In this document: positions 14,476 through 21,796 of the stretch, piece by piece
How the letters are laid out: the number at the start of each line of letters is the position of its first letter
How positions within the stretch are numbered: the first letter of the stretch is position 1
NCBI GenBank assembly: GCA_031289895.1
Contig: JAITOP010000327.1
Coordinates: 1 to 22,636 of the forward strand
Direction of reading: 5' to 3'
DNA from: Prevotellaceae bacterium
GTDB taxonomy: Bacteria; Bacteroidota; Bacteroidia; Bacteroidales; UBA932
DNA: 22,636 nucleotides
The notes under the pieces: generated by a model
What the model was told of the DNA's origin: nothing
Seen by the model: the letters and a program-made list of their open reading frames with translations, nothing else
The model's database searches: none
Program-made: the position numbers and the translations under genes

Positions 14476-15064
14476 TCGTGTTTATCTCATCAATATAATC
14501 AAGAATCTCATCTTTACCTGTCTTTTTTTCGGCGGATGAGATAAAAATTTTCGGCAGTTCGTCCCAAAATTCCGACAGTAATTTTTTATAATCTTCGACA
14601 TTTTGATTTAACTTTTCTGTGCCGAGTTTGTCGGTTTTTGTGAAAATTATGGCAAAGGGAATACCGTTTTCGCCAAGAATATTAATAAACTCAATATCAA
14701 TTTTTTGCGGTTCAAGGCGGCTGTCGATTAAGGCAAAAAGCAAAGTCATTTCTTCGCGGCGTTCGAGATAATCAATTATTATGCGCGAAAACGCACCTCT
14801 TTCGGTTTTTGACGCTTTGGCATATCCATATCCGGGCAAATCGACAAGATACCAAGAATTATTTATAAGGAAGTGATTGATTAACCGCGTTTTACCCGGA
14901 GTACCCGAAACTTTTGCTAATTTTTTTTTGCCTGTTAGCATGTTTATTAGCGAAGATTTTCCTACATTTGAACGTCCAATGAACGCATATTCCGGTAATT
15001 TGGTTTGCGGACATTGTTCGGTTTTGCTACTGCTACATATAAAATCGGCTTGTTTTATTATCAT
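14468..15064 (-). CDS. engB: Ribosome biogenesis GTP-binding protein EngB (YihA/YsxC)
   Basis: 198 residues, normal for the family. The G1 loop is GRSNVGKSS at 30-38, G2-region Thr lies in SGTPGKTR at 53-60, G3 is DLPG at 75-78, G4 is TKTD at 142-145 and the G5-like ISSAEKKTG comes near the end. This Era-like GTPase acts late in assembly of the large ribosomal subunit and is essential in several bacteria. A TAnnTTTG box sits 17 nt upstream (15081-15088), divergent from the META lipoprotein gene. The last residues (INTKL) and the TGA are read from the edge of the AACTTT tandem repeat, but the conserved domain is complete, so function should not suffer. Confidence 0.96.
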   Translation of the reverse strand: MIIKQADFICSSSKTEQCPQTKLPEYAFIGRSNVGKSSLINMLTGKKKLAKVSGTPGKTRLINHFLINNSWYLVDLPGYGYAKASKTERGAFSRIIIDYLERREEMTLLFALIDSRLEPQKIDIEFINILGENGIPFAIIFTKTDKLGTEKLNQNVEDYKKLLSEFWDELPKIFISSAEKKTGKDEILDYIDEINTKL

Positions 15065-15080
15065 TGAACAAAATTTTTTA

Positions 15081-15088
15081 CAAAAATA
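15081..15088 (-). promoter_or_regulatory. Bacteroidota -7 box for engB
   Basis: TATTTTTG on the minus strand matches TAnnTTTG, 17 nt upstream of the engB ATG. Confidence 0.5.
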
Positions 15089-15115
15089 TTAATAAAAATT
15101 TAAAATTAAAAGAAA

Positions 15116-15631
15116 ATGAAAAAATACTTGTTAATTATTACAATTTTGACTGCAGTTTCAGTTAATTGCAGTTCGCAAAAAAAATTAAATTCTACCGAAA
15201 ATTTGCAAACAAATTTAAATTCGGTTGAAAATCAGCAATCTAACCTAAATTCGGATAAGCAACAACAATCCGAAAAATCAAATCCGCAAAAAGATTTAAG
15301 TTTCCAAAACACCAAATGGCTTTTGAAAACTATTGATGGTCAACAAATTGAATCGCCACCAAAACCTGCATACATTACCTTTGGCGATGACGATACTTTT
15401 TCGGGATTTTCGGGCTGCAATGGGTTCAGCGGCTCGTATTATCTTTCGGGCGATATTCTTAAATTAGATAACGTTATTTCAACACAAAGAGGCTGTTTGG
15501 GAGGAAATAATCCCGAAAGATTGTTTTTTTCGGTCATTTCGCGCACCGATGCCTGCACTGTTATTGGAAATAAACTTATTTTGACTCAAATGAGCGCCGA
15601 AATTGCTACATTTGAAGGTGTTAACGAATAA
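15116..15631 (+). CDS. META/HslJ-like lipoprotein with N-terminal repeats
   Basis: 171 residues. A lipoprotein signal ends in SVNC (lipid-modified Cys near residue 19). Residues about 24-52 hold three copies of a nine-residue Asn/Gln-rich unit (LNSTENLQT, LNSVENQQS, LNSDKQQQS), probably a flexible tether. The META domain follows: NTKWLLKTIDG, then FSGFSGCNGFSGSY with the characteristic GCN, and later ISTQRGCLGG and RTDACTVIGNKLIL. META/HslJ proteins are envelope proteins linked to stress tolerance; their biochemical activity is not settled. The next lipoprotein gene begins 25 bp downstream, so the two are probably one operon, divergent from engB. Confidence 0.85.
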   Translation: MKKYLLIITILTAVSVNCSSQKKLNSTENLQTNLNSVENQQSNLNSDKQQQSEKSNPQKDLSFQNTKWLLKTIDGQQIESPPKPAYITFGDDDTFSGFSGCNGFSGSYYLSGDILKLDNVISTQRGCLGGNNPERLFFSVISRTDACTVIGNKLILTQMSAEIATFEGVNE

Positions 15632-15656
15632 ATTAAAATTAAAATAATCTAAAAAA

Positions 15657-16769
15657 ATGAATAAAATGATGAAAAAAATATTACTGCTGATTACGTTTGC
15701 TGCGATAATTATATCATGCTCGCAACAGTCAGAAAACGATAAAAAACAAGGAAAAGCGTTTCCCAAATACAGCGTTGCAATAATGAATCCTACTGTTTCT
15801 AATATCAAAACATTCAGATATTTAATTGATAATGACATTCTTCCAAATATTGACAGTTTTGGAATAACAGGTCTTTACCATGCTAAACAAAATTATGATT
15901 TTCAACTCAGCCAAAAATATATTGACGAAAATAATCTGGCAATAAAATTAGTGAAATGCGAAGGCAGTTTATCGCCGCAAAACATTTATAAACAAAACGA
16001 TTGTAGCAATTTATTCAAGGAAATATTTGAACAAACCGAAGGCGTTTTTTTCTTTGGCGGTCCTGATATTCCGGGCGAATGTTTTGGCGAGAAAACACAT
16101 TTAATGACCGTAATTACAGACCCTTACAGACATTTTTTTGAATTATCGTTTTTATTTCATTTGCTTGGCGGCAGTCAAAACGAAAATTACACCGCTCTAC
16201 TCGAAAATAAACCCGATTATGTAGTTATCGGATTTTGTCTTGGAATGCAGACAATGAACTGTGCCACAGGCGGTACAATGATTCAGGATATTCCTGTCGA
16301 AGTTTATAATCTTACAACAGCCGAAGATGTACTGAAAACACCTGATGCTCAGCACAAAAACTATAATTCATATTTCGATTATGACGAGGAGTTGACGGGT
16401 TATAATTTTCATCAGATAAAATGTACAGGCGAAAATATATTTACCGAAATTGCCGGTAAAAGCGAGCCGTACGTTTTAAGTTATCATCATCAGGCAGCGA
16501 AAAAAACAGGTAAAGACTTGGAAGTAGCGGCAACTTCGCCGGACGGAAAAATTATTGAGGCAATGGTTCATAAAAAATATAAACATGTTGCAGCAACACA
16601 ATTTCATCCCGAGTACACAAATTTGTATAAAAATGATGCAAAAATAAAGTTGAATTTTGACGATACTGATAATCAAAACTATATATCGCTATATGGCGGC
16701 GAAAAAGGTGAAAATTTTCATCGCCGCTATTGGAAAAAAATAGGCGAATGGTTAAATATCGTTAAATAA
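15657..16769 (+). CDS. Lipoprotein with a class I glutamine amidotransferase-like (peptidase C26) domain
   Basis: 370 residues. A signal with lipobox IIISC places the lipid-modified Cys at 21. The catalytic domain shows the class I GATase nucleophile elbow GFCLGMQ with Cys194 and the distal pair QFHPEY with His317 and Glu319, a complete triad. GGPDIPGECFG near 134-144 matches the loop found in gamma-glutamyl-GABA hydrolase (PuuD)-like enzymes. These free-standing amidases cleave gamma-glutamyl bonds. Export as a lipoprotein is unusual for the family and points to a periplasmic or surface substrate such as a gamma-glutamyl peptide; the substrate is not readable from sequence. Starts at 15657 or 15666 are both possible. 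It probably shares an operon with the META lipoprotein. Confidence 0.87.
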   Translation: MNKMMKKILLLITFAAIIISCSQQSENDKKQGKAFPKYSVAIMNPTVSNIKTFRYLIDNDILPNIDSFGITGLYHAKQNYDFQLSQKYIDENNLAIKLVKCEGSLSPQNIYKQNDCSNLFKEIFEQTEGVFFFGGPDIPGECFGEKTHLMTVITDPYRHFFELSFLFHLLGGSQNENYTALLENKPDYVVIGFCLGMQTMNCATGGTMIQDIPVEVYNLTTAEDVLKTPDAQHKNYNSYFDYDEELTGYNFHQIKCTGENIFTEIAGKSEPYVLSYHHQAAKKTGKDLEVAATSPDGKIIEAMVHKKYKHVAATQFHPEYTNLYKNDAKIKLNFDDTDNQNYISLYGGEKGENFHRRYWKKIGEWLNIVK

Positions 16770-16824
16770 TCAAGAAGTTTGCATCGTTTTGGATAAAAAA
16801 ATCATCTATTGAGAAAATGCTAAA

Positions 16825-16840
16825 TGCAAATTTATTTGCA
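16825..16840. promoter_or_regulatory. Inverted repeat TGCAAAT-TT-ATTTGCA before the sigma factor start
   Basis: Two perfect 7-bp arms separated by 2 nt end 5 nt before the ATG at 16846. It could be an operator or could affect ribosome access. ATG 16841 just after it opens only an ATG-ATA-TGA triplet. Confidence 0.4.
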
Positions 16841-16845
16841 ATGAT

Positions 16846-17385
16846 ATGACCGACGAATACTTAGTAGAAGGCTGTATAAACAAGAATATCAACGCCCAAC
16901 GCGAGCTGTACGAACGCTATGCCACAAAAATGCTAAGTGTTTGCGTTCGGTATATGTGCGATGAAGATGAAGCCAGAGATACAATGCACGACGGATTTAT
17001 AAGACTGTTCGATAAAATTGAGAAATTTGAGCAAAAAGGCTCGCTCGACGGATGGATTCGTAAAGTTTTTGTTAATATCTGCTTGGAACGGCTTCGTAAA
17101 ATGAAAAAAATGTCATATCAAAGCATTGATGATGAAAATGATGAATTACAAATTGCAGACAACACCATAGCCGATGCCGATAATCAATTAGAAGCAAATG
17201 AATTAATGAATTATATAAAAGAACTACCAGCGCCGTTTCGCAGTGTATTTAATCTTCACGCAATTGAAGGCTATTCGCACGAAGAAATTGCAAAAATACT
17301 TGGAATTGCATGTTCAACATCACGTGCTAACTATTTCAGAGCAAGAACATTATTACAAGAAAAAATAAAATTAATGTATAAATAA
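16846..17385 (+). CDS. ECF-type RNA polymerase sigma factor
   Basis: 179 residues. Sigma region 2 covers about residues 15-85 (YERYATKMLSVCVRYMCDED, then TMHDGFIRLFDKI and GWIRKVFVNICLERLRK). Region 4 covers about 125-178 (ELPAPFRSVFNLHAIEGYSH, then EEIAKILGIACSTSRANYFRA). There is no region 3, as expected for ECF sigma factors. The next gene starts 12 bp after the stop and encodes a membrane protein with a short cytoplasmic N-terminus, the expected anti-sigma factor. Signalling would release this sigma factor to transcribe an envelope regulon. The promoter it recognises was not identified; the inverted repeat just upstream is a candidate regulatory site. Confidence 0.95.
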   Translation: MTDEYLVEGCINKNINAQRELYERYATKMLSVCVRYMCDEDEARDTMHDGFIRLFDKIEKFEQKGSLDGWIRKVFVNICLERLRKMKKMSYQSIDDENDELQIADNTIADADNQLEANELMNYIKELPAPFRSVFNLHAIEGYSHEEIAKILGIACSTSRANYFRARTLLQEKIKLMYK

Positions 17386-17397
17386 ATATCATAAAAT

Positions 17398-18729
17398 ATG
17401 AGCAACGATAAGTTAAAAGAATTGTTTCACAAAAAACTTTACAATCACGAAACCGAAGTTAGTCAATCCGATTGGGACATTATAAGTGAGCAACTTAATA
17501 AAAAACGTAAGCGAAAAATTATTCCTTTGTTTTATTTTTACGGAACAACGGGAATTGTTGCTGCATTGCTGATTATCATGTTTTTGCTAAAACCCGATAC
17601 ATCTGATACTAATGATAATATAATTGCAAAAACAAATGAAAATACACAAACAATAAAATCTGATGAAAATATCGAAACAGTAAAAGATAATCAAAATCAG
17701 ATTGTTGTAGAAAATGATAATCCTGTTATCGAAAATCAAAAAACACAAATAAACAAAAATACAAATACTGACACTAATAATAATACAACATCAGATAAAA
17801 ATAATACGGATAGTGAATTGCATCAATATCAAAACGCTAATAATAACAATGTTACGAATGAAGAAACCGATAAATCGCAAATAAATAATACTACACCCGA
17901 AAAAACGGAAACATCAAATTTTAATGATAAACAAAATACAGAACCTGCAAACAATCAGAATAATAAAACTCTAAACACCAACGAAGAATGGTGGAATCAA
18001 CCCGAAACTGAAAATCAAAAAGGGAAAAATAAACATAAACTGACATTGGCATTTGAATCAGGACAAAATATAGGAAGTAGCTCTGTTACAAGCGATTTCA
18101 TAAATAATTCGGGGGCTAAACAGGCAACTGCAAATTCGTCAGAAATGAACGACCCGTTTTTAGCAGCAACACCAATAGATTACGGACAAAAAAGTTTGTC
18201 TGCAACGCAGTATCTGTCAGGCGATAAAACAAATTTGAAACATAAACGACCAATGAATTTAGGCATACGCATCAAGAAAAATATTGGCGAACGTATAATA
18301 CTGAAAACAGGCTTATCATATTCATATTTTGTGTCGGAACATAGCGATGACGCATTAAAGCAACAACAACAAATTCATTATGTTGGCATACCTGTTGGCG
18401 CAGAATTTTTATTGTGGAAAAAGAGTAATTTTAACATATATCTTTCGGGCGAATTTATTGCGGAAAAAGGCGTATCGTATAAATACAAAGAATCGGGAAT
18501 AACAAAGGACTTGCAAAAAATACAGGATATCGAGAGCGGCAGCGTGCGCGGATTACAGTTTTCGGCAAATGCAGGTTTGGGATTATCGTTCAATTTCACG
18601 AAAAACATAGGGATTTATGCCGAACCAAACGCAGTTTACTATATAAAAGACAATCGTCAACCAATGAGTTTCCGAACCGAAAAACCTTTTAATATAGGCT
18701 TAAATATCGGTTTAAAATATGACTTATAG
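17398..18729 (+). CDS. Predicted dual-membrane-spanning anti-sigma factor (inner-membrane helix, linker, outer-membrane barrel)
   Basis: 443 residues in four parts. Residues 1-40 are a short cytoplasmic segment (KLKELFHKKLYNHETEV, then DWDIISEQLNKKRKRK) of the size of a minimal anti-sigma domain. Residues 41-64 form one transmembrane helix. Residues about 66-205 are a long low-complexity linker rich in Asn, Thr, Lys and Glu, long enough to cross the periplasm. Residues about 210-443 alternate in beta-barrel fashion (KHKLTLAFESGQNIG; MNLGIRIKKNIGERIILKTG; IPVGAEFLLW; GLSFNFTKNIGIYAEPNAVY) and end in aromatic-poor but strand-like NIGLNIGLKYDL. I recall this layout from dual membrane-spanning anti-sigma factors (Dma) reported in Bacteroides thetaiotaomicron, where they affect vesiculation. 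The preceding ECF sigma gene supports the reading. Confidence 0.82.
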   Translation: MSNDKLKELFHKKLYNHETEVSQSDWDIISEQLNKKRKRKIIPLFYFYGTTGIVAALLIIMFLLKPDTSDTNDNIIAKTNENTQTIKSDENIETVKDNQNQIVVENDNPVIENQKTQINKNTNTDTNNNTTSDKNNTDSELHQYQNANNNNVTNEETDKSQINNTTPEKTETSNFNDKQNTEPANNQNNKTLNTNEEWWNQPETENQKGKNKHKLTLAFESGQNIGSSSVTSDFINNSGAKQATANSSEMNDPFLAATPIDYGQKSLSATQYLSGDKTNLKHKRPMNLGIRIKKNIGERIILKTGLSYSYFVSEHSDDALKQQQQIHYVGIPVGAEFLLWKKSNFNIYLSGEFIAEKGVSYKYKESGITKDLQKIQDIESGSVRGLQFSANAGLGLSFNFTKNIGIYAEPNAVYYIKDNRQPMSFRTEKPFNIGLNIGLKYDL

Positions 18730-18742
18730 TTTAAATCAATTA

Positions 18743-18875
18743 CGAATTATGAATTACGAATTACGAAACATTTAATAAAGAACTTTGCAATTAAAAAATT
18801 TACTAAGCAATTAATAACAACCAACTTATCAGCAAATTATTAACCATTAACCACTAATAATTAACCATTATCAAT
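18743..18875. repeat. Simple-repeat tract (GAATTACGAATTAC and AACCATTAACCA types) running into higA
   Basis: AATTATGAATTACGAATTACGAA units are followed by ATTAACCATTAACCACTAATAATTAACCATT. The tract contains the stop codon and last codons of the HigA-like gene (18854 onward). Confidence 0.85.
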
Positions 18876-19153
18876 TGCCTTATCTGCTGTAATTCGTAGT
18901 GTTTTATTTGAGTTTCATTTTCTATATCAAAATCATCTTGCAAGCCCAGCCAAAATTTGGCAGAATTGCCAAAAAACAAACTCAAACGTAAAGCCGTATC
19001 TGCTGTCATTCTGCGATTTCCCTTTATTATTTCCGAAATTCTCGTTTGCGGAATCTTCAATTCTTTTGATAGTTTATATTGCGAAATATTCATTGGAATT
19101 AAAAATTCTTCCAATAAAATTTCTCCCGGACATATATTTTTTAATTTCTTCAT
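18854..19153 (-). CDS. HigA-type XRE-family antitoxin, orphan
   Basis: About 99 residues from ATG 19153 (an upstream TTG at 19168 is a weaker start). The sequence NICPGEILLEEFLIPMNISQ, then LSKELKIPQTRISEIIKGNR and TADTALRLSLFFGNSAKFWL is the standard HigA/VapI helix-turn-helix pattern. Antitoxins of this type bind a HigB mRNA-cleaving toxin and repress their own operon. The toxin gene normally lies directly upstream of higA, but 19169-19260 holds no HigB-like sequence, so the toxin seems lost. The C-terminus (LIMVNY and stop) is translated from the ATTAACCATT simple repeat. It may now act only as a regulator, perhaps against toxins elsewhere in the genome. Confidence 0.88.
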   Translation of the reverse strand: MKKLKNICPGEILLEEFLIPMNISQYKLSKELKIPQTRISEIIKGNRRMTADTALRLSLFFGNSAKFWLGLQDDFDIENETQIKHYELQQIRQLIMVNY

Positions 19154-19264
19154 TTTCTTTATCTTCAAATGAAATTATCATTACATTTTGCGTTATTAAC
19201 GGCAAAGGGAAGTATTTATTTTAGAATTGTAAGTTATACTTCACACGGTTTAACTTTGCGTTTC

Positions 19265-19325
19265 GTCATTGCTAACGAAGTGAAACAATCCAAAGTAAAT
19301 AAGCAAATTGCCGGATTGCTTCGGT
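19265..19325. repeat. Decayed copy of the GTCATTG inverted repeat
   Basis: GTCATTGCTAACGAAGTGAA, ACAATCC, AGTAAATAAGCAA and GGATTGCTTCGGTA match the arms and loop seen at 12210-12287, but the outer right arm is missing. Confidence 0.65.
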
Positions 19326-19329
19326 AATA

Positions 19330-20010
19330 ATAAATTATCAATAAATTGGCACATTAATACTTTATACTGTGATTATTAAGCATAATACAATTTCTGTATT
19401 AATCAAAACAACGAGTTGCAGAGCCATTACAGCGATGTGTTAATTTTAAAATAATTTATAAAATAGTAAATATGATAAAAATTTATATTATAGATATTTA
19501 TCTATCATTTATTTCACAGAATATTAAAAAGGAAGACATAAACAAAAATACATAAATAAAAATAGTAAATATATTAACTAAAACAATAATAGTTGTTTAT
19601 ATCTATAAAATTATGATAAAATATTTTTACGGTTATTGATTTATTACAGCGACGAAATTAGCGGCAAAATTTACTCACCTCCTACTCTACCAATAATAAA
19701 AAAATGTTAAAATATATTTTGATAATATTTTGAAATTTGAAACTGTAACATATTTTATAAATTATCAATAAATTAATACATTAAATATTTTATAATATGA
19801 TTGTTAAATATATTACTATTTCAATATCAACACAGAATAATATGCTTATAAAATTCGAGTTAAAAACGCCAACGGTTTGATTATTATTACGATGTGTTTA
19901 TTTGCATAGTAATTGTTGAATAGTAAACATAGTAAACAATTTAATTATAAGCATTTATATGTTCACAGTTCAAGTAAAAATATCAATGTATATTGGGAAA
20001 AGAAATAAGA
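19330..20010. repeat. Gene-free region with about three diverged copies of one sequence
   Basis: 19330-19480 and 19758-19990 align in order: AAATTATCAATAAATT, ACATTAA, a TGATT(A/G)TTAA block, CGAGTT, a CGATGTGTT block and AATAGTAAA(T/C)AT. A third, poorer copy at about 19545-19680 shares AATAGTAAATAT, CTATAAAATT and ATTACAGCGA. No ORF, tRNA or known RNA is evident. It may be decayed mobile or coding DNA, or an unrecognised non-coding element. Confidence 0.55.
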
Positions 20011-20077
20011 AATCTATTAGCAGCAAATATAATAATGCAAGAAACAGAATATAATTAAATCATTTTGAATCAATATT

Positions 20078-20584
20078 TTATTGTGGCATAAACCGATTTG
20101 GGTCTTCTTTTTCTTTTAGTCTTTCTTGTTTTTCTTCTTCCGATTCTTTTATTTCATTCTCTACAACTATTGTTTTTTTGTTAGTATCGGTGATTTTTAC
20201 TGAACCGTTTTTGCTTTTTTGCATAAATATTACAATCGCTAATATTAAAAATGAAATTATTGCTGCTATAATTGACTTTTGTACCAATATTATTATTCCA
20301 AATATTGGAAATATAATGCCCCAATATTGTACTTGTATCCAAAATAGTGTGTGATAATTTGTTAAAACATATTTTTTCCCTGTTTCTTCATCTATAAGTA
20401 TTTTCTTTTTTAGCTTGTGATTCCACTTTTTACCAAAATACCAACAAAAAATCCCTGTTAAGAAACAATTAGAAACAATAACATAATCAAAATGTTCTCC
20501 TTTACTTATACTCGTTCCAACAATCATTAAAACAATGAAGAACAATACAGGAATATATCCTTTACGTGCCCATACTAATACCAT
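20078..20584 (-). CDS. Four-helix membrane protein of unknown function
   Basis: 168 residues. There are probably four transmembrane helices: about 10-26 (YIPVLFFIVLMIVGTSI), 34-50 (YVIVSNCFLTGIFCWYF), 81-100 (FWIQVQYWGIIFPIFGIIIL) and 106-124 (IIAAIISFLILAIVIFM). A short Lys-rich loop with ILIDEETGKKYVL lies between helices 2 and 3. The C-terminal 40 residues are charged (KESEEEKQERLKEKEDPNRF), likely cytoplasmic and helical. I recognise no named family. A consensus promoter at 20659-20689 drives it separately from the glucosaminidase gene upstream, even though both are on the minus strand. Confidence 0.8.
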   Translation of the reverse strand: MVLVWARKGYIPVLFFIVLMIVGTSISKGEHFDYVIVSNCFLTGIFCWYFGKKWNHKLKKKILIDEETGKKYVLTNYHTLFWIQVQYWGIIFPIFGIIILVQKSIIAAIISFLILAIVIFMQKSKNGSVKITDTNKKTIVVENEIKESEEEKQERLKEKEDPNRFMPQ

Positions 20585-20658
20585 AAAATTTTATTTTACA
20601 TTGCGCATACTTCTGTTTTAGGTCTTTTTTCTGCATATTCCGACCATAAATTTATTCA

Positions 20659-20689
20659 CAAAATTAATATTTTTGATAAAAACCGCAAA
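20659..20689 (-). promoter_or_regulatory. Consensus Bacteroidota promoter for the four-helix membrane protein
   Basis: On the minus strand TTTG (20689-20686), a 19-nt spacer and TAATTTTG (20666-20659) match TTTG-N19-TAnnTTTG. It starts 6 bp past the stop of the glucosaminidase gene. Confidence 0.75.
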
Positions 20690-20694
20690 ATATT

Positions 20695-21681
20695 TTATTT
20701 TTTCAAATCATTTCTAAGGTAAATCGTTTGTCCTTCGTCAATAACGGCATTTTTATCCAAATTATTTTTTTTGCATAAATTGCTTAATTTAACGCCGTAT
20801 AGTTGAGAAATTCCTCGTAAAGTTTCGCCTGCTTCGGCTATGTGCATTGGAAAATCCTTGCCTGCTTTCGATTTTTTGGCTGCAATATAAACTACATCGC
20901 CTTGCTTGGGCTGTGCCGTTTTTGCATCGTCATTAAATTTTCGGAGTTGCGATGCTGTTAGTTTAAACTCATCCCCTATTCGCTCGTAAGTATCATTGTA
21001 TTTTGCAGTTATATACTTCACTCCATTACGTTTACTTACATTGCGGTTGAGAACAATAACAAAATTATCAATATTATATTCGCGCATTGCTTCCGAAGGT
21101 TTTTTCACAACTTCGATATTTTGTTTCTGCGAACTGTGCGTATTGCTTGATGCGGCAGCTGTTTTAGACGGTACATAATTTTTGTCATCGTATTTATAAA
21201 GTTGAAAATCGTCTATGATTTTTATCAGCATTTCGGCATAATTCGGTGCTGTTGCATAACCTGCTTTTTTCAAACCCCGCGCCCAGCCTTTGTAATCGCT
21301 GACAGGCAAATCGAACAAAAAAGCATAACGCTGGCGATAACGCAAAAAATCGGAATGGTCAACAAACGATTCTTCATCAGTATTGTACGCGCGAAAACAT
21401 TCGTTGGCTTTATCGTCGTCGTGGTAAACTTTACGACCTTGCCAGCCCGCACATTTTATTCCGAAATGATTTTTTCCGCTGATAGTTAACGAACTGTTTC
21501 CATTGTTCGATTCCAAACAAGCCTGCGCCAGTATTATGCTTGCGGGGATTCCGTAAGCCTTCATTTGACGAATTGCGATAGCACTGTATTTTTCAATATA
21601 TTGCTCGCGGGTAAGCTTTTGTGCAAACATAAAATTTGCCGATAATGCGAATGTAAATAATAACAAATAAACTTTTTTCAT
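20695..21681 (-). CDS. Secreted glucosaminidase (GH73) with C-terminal LysM repeats
   Basis: 328 residues. Residues 1-20 are a signal peptide ending FMFA before QKLT. The FlgJ/Atl-like glucosaminidase domain covers about 25-165: AYGIPASIILAQACLESNNG contains the catalytic Glu57, followed by NHFGIKCAGW, VYHDDD, CFRAYNTDEESFVDHSDFLR, AGYATAPNYAEMLIKII. This family cleaves the glycan strand of peptidoglycan. Two LysM-like units follow after a Ser/Lys-rich linker: one at about 223-270 (AKYNDTYERIGDEFKLTASQ) and one at about 280-326 (HIAEAGETLRGISQLYGVKL, ending IYLRNDL), expected to hold the enzyme on peptidoglycan. This architecture is common in Bacteroidota and fits cell division or cell-wall remodelling. 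A TAnnTTTG box lies at 21697-21704. Confidence 0.93.
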   Translation of the reverse strand: MKKVYLLLFTFALSANFMFAQKLTREQYIEKYSAIAIRQMKAYGIPASIILAQACLESNNGNSSLTISGKNHFGIKCAGWQGRKVYHDDDKANECFRAYNTDEESFVDHSDFLRYRQRYAFLFDLPVSDYKGWARGLKKAGYATAPNYAEMLIKIIDDFQLYKYDDKNYVPSKTAAASSNTHSSQKQNIEVVKKPSEAMREYNIDNFVIVLNRNVSKRNGVKYITAKYNDTYERIGDEFKLTASQLRKFNDDAKTAQPKQGDVVYIAAKKSKAGKDFPMHIAEAGETLRGISQLYGVKLSNLCKKNNLDKNAVIDEGQTIYLRNDLKK

Positions 21682-21696
21682 ATCTAAAATTTTTTA

Positions 21697-21704
21697 CAAA
21701 GTTA
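21697..21704 (-). promoter_or_regulatory. Bacteroidota -7 box for the glucosaminidase gene
   Basis: TAACTTTG on the minus strand matches TAnnTTTG, 16 nt upstream of the ATG. The cytidine deaminase promoter faces the other way 20 bp further on. Confidence 0.55.
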
Positions 21705-21724
21705 TTAAAATAATAAAAATATAT

Positions 21725-21732
21725 TAAATTTG
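21725..21732 (+). promoter_or_regulatory. Bacteroidota -7 box for the cytidine deaminase gene
   Basis: TAAATTTG matches TAnnTTTG, 64 nt upstream of the ATG at 21797. This leaves a leader of roughly 55 nt. Confidence 0.55.
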
Positions 21733-21796
21733 CAGCGTCATAAATTATTTTATTATTAGTTTTTTATGAAAAATTATCAACAAAAATAAATTTGAA

